From: Pelodera strongyloides
Lineage: Eukaryota > Nematoda > Chromadorea > Rhabditida > Rhabditidae
Length of the DNA stretch: 64,000 bases
Reading direction: 5' to 3'
NCBI GenBank assembly: GCA_036852015.1
Contig: JAANDG010000247.1
Span: forward strand, 1 to 64,000
In this document: in pieces, positions 58,701 through 64,000 of the stretch
Layout: each line of letters begins with the position of its first letter
Numbering within the stretch: the first letter of the stretch is position 1
Notes under the pieces: model-generated
What the model was told of the DNA's origin: nothing
Databases searched by the model: none
What the model saw: the letters and a program-made list of their open reading frames with translations, nothing else
Translations under genes and position numbers: made by a program

Positions 58701-60542
58701 AGGGAGCTTTCATTTCTATTTTTATCGTAAGTCTTATCCTGAGGCCGTAACACACAGGGAGCCCTCCCAAGTCTCACGAGCGCTCTGAATCTCTTCTGCG
58801 CTCGCACTCTCTAGCACTCTTTAGCTCCCTGGGGAGGCCAGGTGGGGCTCCCTGTGTGTTGGTGAATACGGCCTCTGTAGCTTTCTTCCTATATTTTTAC
58901 TTCATTTACTGATGCTTACACTCTTTTACTCTGTTTCTATAGATTGCTATAAATCTCTATATTTACTCGCGTCCATATCGCCTGCTCTCTATCTGCCCCA
59001 ATGCAAGTTTCCTCACCTTTGAAAATAGCAGCAGTTTCTGTAGTGTCTGAAAATGTTAAAGCCAAATACCGGCCTGTTTTTGAAGCGCATCGTGGACAAC
59101 TGAATCCCCACGTATTTATGCTAATTTACTCGAATTCAGCTCGATTTTTTTCAAATTTATTTGCATAAGCCGAGTGGCACATAAGAACGATGTGTTTCAA
59201 AAACCGACCGGTATTTCGCTTTAAAAACAAAGGAATTGTACTCTGCTGGAATATTTTATGCACGACGTTATTTCTGTATTTTCTTTAGAAAGATCCAACA
59301 ATCTGGAGTCGTCTTTATCAAGAAAAGAAGGGCCAATTAAGGAAAACGAGGGAAGTTCGGGCCAAATCAGAAGACCCAATGTAAGTTTTAGTTTTTATTA
59401 TTATTTTTTATTAATTACCTACAATAAAAACTAGTAAACATTAATTAATAGAATCAGAGTGGATGCTTCCAGCTTCGCTGCATTATTTTTCGATGTTTAT
59501 TGATAATTATAACTGCAATTATCAACATTGACGATAAGGCAGGTACTGCATAACTTGCTTAATTTTGTTTTACAATTGTAAAGTTATTTTGGTGAAAGGA
59601 TTCGCTGAAACGTGCTAAATTTTAGTGCATTTATTATATCCCCTAGATCAAATCAAGTCTTATTTCGATATTGAGCTTAATCTAATGAAAATCCCGGCAA
59701 AATAGTCAGCTGTCGTGTTGCCAACGGCTTGTTGGCAAGAAATATTGCCATGTTTTTCTCAAATATTTTCTTTTTCAAACTGGATGGAAATAAAAAAAAT
59801 CAGATTTTCTAGTATTTAAAAATTTCAGCACCTCCTCGGGAGTAGTGTATTCGTATAAAGGAAATACGTAAGGATAACCATAGTTGTAGTTTTGTGTTTG
59901 TGCATGTTCTTTCCTGTATCTGACTGTCTATCCACGAGGATTCTTTCAGTTTCCTTTCATTTTGAAATTTCTGTATTTACCTGAGTTATCCGACTTTTCA
60001 AAGATTCAAAGTGCACTTTTTTTCCTTTCCGCCGAAAATTTTCAACTATCCGATGTAACACTTCTCATAGACCCATAAAAGTTCTCATACCCAGCTACGG
60101 TACTTTCTTTTGCCTAATCTTGCTGTAACTAAGGTAAGGCTAAGGTAAGGCTAAGGTAAGGCTAAGGTAAGGCTAAGGTAAGGTAATGCAAGGCTAAGGT
60201 AAGGCTAAGGTAAGATTAAGGTAAGGCTAAGGTAAGGCTAAGGTAAGGCTAAGGTAAAGCTAAGGTAAAGCTAAGGTAAGGCTAAGGTAAGGCTAAGGTA
60301 AGGCTAAGGTAAGGCTAAGGTAAGGCTAAGGCAAGGCTAAGGTAAGGCTAAGGTAAGGCTAAGGTAAGGCTAAGGTAAGGCTAAGGTAAGGCTAAGGAAG
60401 GCAACGCAAGGCAAGGCGATGCCGTTTCACGAACTAACGTTTCTCTTTCAGCTACGGCACGTTACGACGGGACCGCCGCGAGCGACTAACACAAAACGAC
60501 GAGCTTTTAGAAAAGCAAATGGAGGAATTGAGGCAATTGGGT
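52744..60542 (+). CDS. membrane-anchored PDZ protein with Pro/Ser-rich tail and coiled coil (5' end missing)
   Basis: Fourteen exons in phase: 52744-52853, 53427-53524, 53867-53950, 54625-54769, 54996-55139, 55434-55503, 55745-56004, 56372-56553, 56848-56955, 57288-57407, 58563-58697, 59289-59380, 59829-59867 and 60452-60540 or 60542. Exon 1 has one transmembrane helix (ELAGVVFGSVFGTLVICIAV) followed by LRRP, so the rest should be cytoplasmic. Exons 4-5 encode one PDZ domain: KVVVDSNGLTGLGFSIHG with the GLGF carboxylate-binding loop, GIYVSQVMTQGPA, DRIRSVWISFENM and AVTLLS. Exons 7-12 are low-complexity acidic, Ser- and Pro-rich sequence (for example RLPTPPLASPPAISPTPPP), and exon 14 is a coiled coil (ERLTQNDELLEKQMEELRQL). 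It is probably a scaffold binding C-terminal peptides near a membrane. The family is not recognised. Exon 1 needs two nucleotides from an upstream exon, unless translation starts at an in-frame ATG at 52709. Confidence 0.83.
53181..53350. mobile_element. near-perfect palindromic element, family D
   Basis: Starts TTAAAGCGAAATGCTAGC and ends GCTAGCATTTCGCTTTAA. Nearly 70 nt per arm pair, including GGAAAATTTGCATATGATAA and CCTATGCTAAT. It lies in the intron between exons 1 and 2 of the PDZ gene. It shares only the AAAGCGAAAT tip with family A. Confidence 0.93.
53582..53624 (+). repeat. (GA)n microsatellite
   Basis: GAGAGAGAGAGATAGAAAGA-type tract in the PDZ gene intron 2. Confidence 0.9.
53750..53845 (+). 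repeat. TCTGATCTGA short tandem repeat
   Basis: Overlapping TGATC/TCTGATC units ending 21 nt before the exon 3 acceptor at 53866, so it forms part of its upstream pyrimidine region. Confidence 0.9.
54241..54545. mobile_element. GC-rich inverted-repeat element, family L
   Basis: Left ACTTGGCGTGCAAACGGCAA pairs with right TTACCGCTTGCACGCCAACT. TTGCACGCC words recur inside in both orientations. It has much higher GC than the surrounding intron. The 54238-54420 ORF is a shadow. It lies in the intron before the PDZ exon 54625. Confidence 0.8.
54800..54930. mobile_element. eroded family B/C element in PDZ intron
   Basis: TGTAAAAGCTAAAAGAGCAT, GGACAAGTGCATTCCTACG, ACGCAAATGAATATAATTAG and TTTCAAAAACACAC keep the order of family B blocks, but the ends are lost. 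Confidence 0.5.
55163..55352. mobile_element. family C element in PDZ intron 5
   Basis: Begins TTAAAGCGGTATATCACGTGG with TTTGTGAAAAGCC and GTTTGCATACAATG. The right part is degenerate (ATGCATACAAATAGATAAAGCG). Confidence 0.5.
55574..55715 (+). repeat. (GA)n-rich tract before PDZ exon 7
   Basis: Imperfect GAGAGAGCGAGA repeat in intron 6. The ORFs that bridge it into exon 7 are artefacts. Confidence 0.85.
56060..56325. repeat. GC-rich intron insertion with inverted words
   Basis: CGCCGCGCACCTCGCCCAGT, CTTCGCCAGG and CCTGGCGAAGG, and CGCCAGGGTTTCGCCGCGCA occur within ~270 bp. The right part resembles the reverse complement of 12.26-12.35 kb, so a dispersed family is likely. Confidence 0.55.
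56771..56800. repeat. interstitial telomere-like (GCCTAA)n
   Basis: Five GCCTAA units, in PDZ gene intron 8. Confidence 0.88.
57224..57297 (+). repeat. tRNA-derived segment overlapping the start of PDZ exon 10
   Basis: TAGCGCAATGG matches the A-box consensus and GGTTCAATTCC the B box. The middle resembles a tRNA-Gly anticodon arm (TTTGCCTACCAGACAAA) but the acceptor stem does not pair well. The T-arm sequence AATTCCAG is the splice acceptor of exon 10 (exon starts at 57288), so the first codons of that exon come from the 3' end of the tRNA-like unit. Confidence 0.7.
57432..57592. mobile_element. family C element in PDZ intron 10
   Basis: TTAAAGCGATACGGCACGTGG at the left, AATTTGCATATAATACAAGG and GAATGCACTTGTC in the core, CCACGTTCCATGTCGCATAC at the right. 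Confidence 0.75.
58742..58876. mobile_element. inverted-repeat element, family J
   Basis: AGGCCGTAACACACAGGGAG pairs with CTCCCTGTGTGTTGGTGAAT...ACGGCCT. GAGCCCTCCC and GGGGAGGCC blocks are inside. In PDZ intron 11; the minus ORF 58529-58807 is a shadow. Confidence 0.85.
59056..59224. mobile_element. family A MITE in PDZ intron 11
   Basis: Starts TTAAAGCCAAATACCGGCCTG and ends ACCGACCGGTATTTCGCTTTAA. Core TTTATTTGCATAAGC. It ends about 65 bp before the exon 12 acceptor. Confidence 0.9.
60129..60405 (+). repeat. 11-bp minisatellite (AAGGTAAGGCT)n, ~25 copies
   Basis: An almost perfect AAGGTAAGGCT array with a few variants (AAGGTAAAGCT, AAGGCAAGGCT, AAGGTAAGATT). It occupies the intron between PDZ exons 13 and 14 and ends 46 bp before the acceptor at 60451. 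Each unit contains AAG|GTAAGG, a strong match to the 5' splice-site consensus. Confidence 0.97.
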
Positions 60543-60679
60543 GTATTGTAATTGATGTAATTACACATTTATATGATTATTTATGTTTTTATCGAATGTT
60601 GATTTGAACCAAAATGTTCAAATGAGTGTTTGCACTTTGATTATTGGGGTTATGCGTCCCGAGACTACCCTGCCAAACA

Positions 60680-60812
60680 GATGCCACATTTACCACTCAA
60701 TTCCCCATGGGGAAATTCCCGTCTGTTTCTCTGCGTCTCTCACAGTAGAATGCTACTTTCTGTCCCCAGGGCCCAGGGAATATTTCCCCGAGGGAATAGG
60801 AGTGGTGAATAT
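60680..60812. mobile_element. inverted-repeat element, family I, copy 2
   Basis: ACCACTCAATTCCCCATGGG and GAATAGGAGTGGTGAATATGG ends as in 51790-51917, with shared CTCTGCGTCTCTCACA core and a GGGCCCAGGG expansion. Confidence 0.85.
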
Positions 60813-60894
60813 GGCCCCAGGGCATGAGTCATCCTAGCCATACGTACCCATACCAATACATACATAGGAAAACGGAATAATGCTTTCGAAATGA

Positions 60895-60990
60895 AAAAAA
60901 ACGTCGGTGACGGGTTACCAAATGGATTTCACAAAACAAAATTGTTGCTGACCATGCTGTGACCAGTTGACGACGGTTTTCGAGTATAGT
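60895..60990. repeat. TTTGGTGACC-rich repeat family, degenerate copy
   Basis: ACGTCGGTGACGGGTTACCA, GCTGTGACCAGTTGACG and GGTTTTCGAG words. Ends unclear. Confidence 0.4.
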
Positions 60991-61217
60991 TGGTCTCTAA
61001 GTGGACTCCAAGTGGGCGGCCCACGAAAAAGATAGCGAAACATCACCAATATTTTCTTCGTTTCCTATGTATCAATGGGATACCGCATACGCCACCAAAA
61101 TGGTATACTTCTCCGTCCTGTATTATGAGTCCCTTGAAATACAAAGCGTATCAGTACTTGAGTAACTTGAGATCTGATTGCTGAATGCCATTATAGTTTA
61201 TTAACACGTATTCTCAT

Positions 61218-61401
61218 TTAAAGCGATATAACGGCCGGTTTTTGAAACGTCTGTGGGTCAACTGAACGCCAGTTGCATGCAAATGAATATAATTAGACTA
61301 GAAAATTGCGCAGTATCGCGCAGTTATTTGCATCCAACACATGACATGGAAATGCATTGGGCCATCATACGTTTCAAAAACCGACCGCTATACCGCTTTA
61401 A
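61218..61401. mobile_element. family B MITE
   Basis: Starts TTTAAAGCGATATAACGGCC and ends GACCGCTATACCGCTTTAAA. Inner TTTTTGAAACGTCTG/CATACGTTTCAAAAA. Two octamers, ATGCAAAT and ATTTGCAT. Confidence 0.92.
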
Positions 61402-62531
61402 ATTTTTGCATTGCTTTTGCTTAAAGAAATCCAAATTGTATCGAAAACCGAAGTAGAATATTGTATCCCAAGATATGTGCTAGAACTTACAGGAATCTTC
61501 CCGTCTCATTGTATCTCTTTACTTTTCTGTGATATTGATTTTAATACTTCTATTTTACCTCTGTATTACCGCGCACACATACTGTGTGGGCGATCGTGTG
61601 GGTGTATGAAAATTCGCTATGAACTGATCTTGAAAAAAGAATTAGCATATGTCCCACTTCACACTAACAATAAGCATCATATTGTTGCTTGAATTACGAC
61701 ATTTTGCTCACTTTTTCATATTCTTCATTAGTTTGTTGGCTCACGATTTATAACAACGGATGTATATAAGTAATATTATACTATATCTTATTTATGTGCT
61801 GGTCCAAGCTCACTATTCTGCCCTATAAACCCTCCTTCATAGGGAGACTTACTAAACTAGTAGTCGCCAGGAAACATAATTTGTTCCTTTCTGTTTTATT
61901 TGCGGTAAAATCAAGATAATTTGATCTAATATTTGTTACATTTACTTTCATTTTATTCTCCATCTCTTGCCATGTGCTATTGTTTCTCTCCCAATTTGAA
62001 TAAAGTTTTTTTTAAAGGATTGCGTGCTCTTGGCGTAGAGAAATTTGTATTCCGTTTGCTCTGCTAAGGACCTCAGCGAAATAGCCATAAGCCGTGAGCG
62101 CTGTATTATTGTTGAATAAAGGATAAAGAAAGGAGTACGAACTTGAAGCCTAGAAGCATTGCATCATGACTTCTGAGGCCGGTTTCACCAACATTACCGT
62201 GTGACACTGAGCTTCGGTGTGCAACAAAACAGCGCGCAAAGTGAAGAGATACAGACAATTATAGACATTTACTTCTCGCGTAAATTTTGGTGAACCGTAG
62301 ACGCACGAAACATAAAAAAAACCATGACATACGACTTTCTGTGGAATGCTTATATTATGTTGGTTCACCGTTCCTATTATTGCGTAAGCAACCAGCAAGT
62401 TTGTTGTCTCATCTTTGTATACTCTTGCTCGGGGATATTTTTCCGGCTCCTCTCCTCTTGGTGAGGAGATCATTTCTGATCATCACCTTCTCTCTCCCTC
62501 TCTCGGTCTCTCTGTCTCCCCCCCTCTCTCT

Positions 62532-62586
<55 letters not shown>

Positions 62587-62749
62587 GTCATACTCCGTAC
62601 TCACTCCATACTTTACGATGCCTCTTTTTATCATACCTCGCCTTCGAAGTCCCTCACTCTCCCTCTATCATATCTCGATCATTCTCCTCCCTTTTCTCCA
62701 GTCATCCTCTCCTTCTCTTTCTCTTTCCCGACGACAACTAACCCACCAG
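61402..62749. other. possible intron or intergenic stretch, no exon recognised
   Basis: No exon is supported here. It contains AT-rich sequence and a long (CT)n tract (62490-62582). The minus-strand ORF 62150-62473 has no recognisable domain. Confidence 0.4.
62490..62582 (+). repeat. (CT)n microsatellite
   Basis: About 90 bp of CTCTCT with short C runs. Overlapping ORFs in three frames are artefacts. Confidence 0.95.
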
Positions 62750-62796
62750 CGGGAGTCGCAGGTTGAGCTCATAAACAAACATCATGCCCAATCAAG
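62750..62796 (+). CDS. possible further exon of the PDZ gene
   Basis: After CCCACCAG the frame reads RESQVELINKHHAQS, which would extend the coiled coil of exon 14 if that exon ends at 60542 (phase 0). An alternative acceptor CGCAG at 62757-62761 gives the shorter VELINKHHAQS. The donor is AAG|GTACGG. The next candidate exon does not continue in phase, so this is tentative. Confidence 0.35.
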
Positions 62797-62994
62797 GTAC
62801 GGTATACTATTTTTAACTTCTTGTTTATTTTTAATAAAACTTGTCACACATTATTCATGAGTAACCGAAATTTTCAAGAACTTTTTTTCAACAGATGAGT
62901 AAGAGCGAAAACTGCCCAGAAGATTGTATTTTTATATTATTGAACGAATTTACGTACAGCGTGAAACGTAACTGCCACTTTGCTTTGTTTACCA

Positions 62995-63125
62995 AACGAA
63001 TATTTTCGAGCTTCACATAGGGAATGGGTGAACCCATTAGGTGATGGTTCAGAGGATTTTTCGTGGACCAGCCCATTTGGTGTCCACTTCGTGACCATCT
63101 AGTGAATTCGTTTTCCTGTGTTGCG
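62995..63125. repeat. TTTGGTGACC-rich repeat family, copy
   Basis: GGGTGAACCCATTAGGTGATG, CCATTTGGTGTCCACTTCGTG and right tip GTTTTCCTGTG. Confidence 0.5.
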
Positions 63126-63244
63126 GCTCTTAAAATTGCAAGTTACCCACGGCAGCATCACTTTGCATTGGAAGAGTTTTGTAGTACAATAAATATTTTC
63201 TATTGACACTTTTTACATGTGAAGTTTTTGCTACCTATTTGCTA

Positions 63245-63338
63245 ATCAACGACAACCCGACGAGGTATATACTTCCTTCTCTTCATCATATCAGTGTGAT
63301 GCACAACCTGTGATTTTATTTAATAAGTAAATAAATTA
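63245..63338 (+). repeat. family M retroposon-like segment, copy 3
   Basis: CAACCCGACGAGGTATATAC, GTGATGCACAACCTGTGATT and TTATTTAATAAGTAAATAAA tail. Confidence 0.55.
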
Positions 63339-63567
63339 ATATGATAAGCTAACAACCTTTGGATATTTTTACAACAAAATCCTTCATATTTGCCCTCATA
63401 GATGCCATTTTTTGATCAGTTTCTTGTTTTTAAGTTAGGTTGCTGGCTTATTTATTGTAACTTGAAAAGCAACGCTGAAAAGCGCCCTTGCATCTGTAAC
63501 CAAAAATAAGCGAGTGCCATGTTTTTGTATGCATCATCATTCTGTGACTGTATATTCCTTTCGGTTT

Positions 63568-63615
63568 TCAGTTGTACACAACGCGTTTAAAAACCGGCCG
63601 GTATATCGCTTTAAA
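63568..63615. mobile_element. right end of a family B MITE
   Basis: ACAACGCGTTTAAAAACCGG followed by CCGGTATATCGCTTTAAA. No left end found nearby. Confidence 0.6.
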
Positions 63616-63661
63616 CTACCAAAAGGTAGACGCGTAAACATAATGCTCCTTTCTTTTACAG

Positions 63662-63998
63662 CAATTACACTCTTTCAAACAATTAGTCGATAGCATCAGT
63701 AGTCGGTGATATTGTTTATCACTCGGCCATAACGTAGGCGTCTAATGGATTTGCTTTTTTTCATACTCTTTTTACATTTTTCTCTCTATCATCCTCTTTC
63801 TATCGTCTTTCTCCGTTTCTGTCTTTCTCTGTCTCTTTGTCTCTCTCTCTCTCTTTCTCTCGCTCCTGTACAGGCTCTCTCTCTCTGTCTTATAGGGAGA
63901 GAGAGAGAGAATTCCCTCCAATCGTTTACCTCACGCATTTCTCGAGGAAACAGCTGACGATGTCAAGTCGACAGAGAACGCATGCTTATCCTCAGTGA
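63662..63998 (+). CDS. possible 3' exons of the PDZ gene
   Basis: A candidate exon 63662-63705 (after TTCTTTTACAG) reads QLHSFKQLVDSISS and ends CG|GTGAT. It is phase-compatible with a second one at 63896-63998, after TCTTATAG, which runs to a TGA at 63996-63998. The first could follow exon 14 directly if exon 14 ends at 60542. The second begins in a GA repeat and its frame is not otherwise supported. Confidence 0.25.
63775..63910 (+). repeat. (CT)n then (GA)n low-complexity tract
   Basis: Degenerate CTCTCT tract followed by GGGAGAGAGAGAGAGA, giving a potential hairpin. Confidence 0.9.
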
Positions 63999-64000
63999 TC

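Noticed and set aside
62150..62473. 107-codon minus ORF
   Set aside because: No recognisable domain or splice signals, and it begins beside a CT microsatellite.

Overview
The window looks like AT-rich, intron-rich nuclear DNA from an invertebrate, most likely a nematode. The evidence is interspersed (TTAGGC)n tracts (the nematode telomere unit), short exons with TTTTCAG-type acceptors and GTAAG/GTGAG donors, and at least three genes whose start codon sits just downstream of an acceptor with no visible partner donor, as expected for spliced-leader trans-splicing. There is no bacterial-style gene organisation. Most long ORFs in the raw sequence are shadows of satellites, microsatellites or inverted-repeat elements.

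Layout. 1-3490: a ~274-bp satellite array, about 13 monomers, with a four-monomer higher-order period. 3491-12740: repeat-rich DNA holding the 3' end of an unrecognised minus-strand gene (8183-9055). 13090-14463: a 5'-truncated non-LTR retrotransposon fragment with an intact reverse-transcriptase frame and a 56-nt poly(A) tail. 15400-19012, minus strand: an eight-exon RMD/RMDN-family (regulator of microtubule dynamics) gene of about 230 residues. 19081-26710: no gene seen, many repeats. 26711-32808, plus strand: an 11-exon ATP-grasp-fold protein of about 442 residues. 32809-39075: no gene seen. 39134-45107, plus strand: a complete 13-exon secreted M14 zinc procarboxypeptidase of 439 residues, with the residue pattern of a B-type (Lys/Arg-specific) enzyme. 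45140-52743: no gene seen. 52744-60542, and perhaps to the window end, plus strand: a transmembrane/PDZ/proline-serine-rich/coiled-coil protein whose 5' end was not found. The four genes belong to unrelated pathways and show no operon-like relation.

The non-coding space is dominated by short inverted-repeat (MITE-like) elements. More than twenty copies share an AAAGCG terminal core, and many families, including ones without detectable homology to each other, carry an octamer ATTTGCAT/ATGCAAAT near the centre. Other notable structures are tRNA-derived (A-box/B-box) segments, one of which supplies the splice acceptor of a coding exon; a tandem array of 5'-splice-site-like units 46 bp upstream of an exon; a duplicated RMD exon fragment with mostly synonymous changes; and several minisatellites. 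All exon models were built by eye from splice signals, reading phase and protein-family resemblance. No alignment or transcript data were available.
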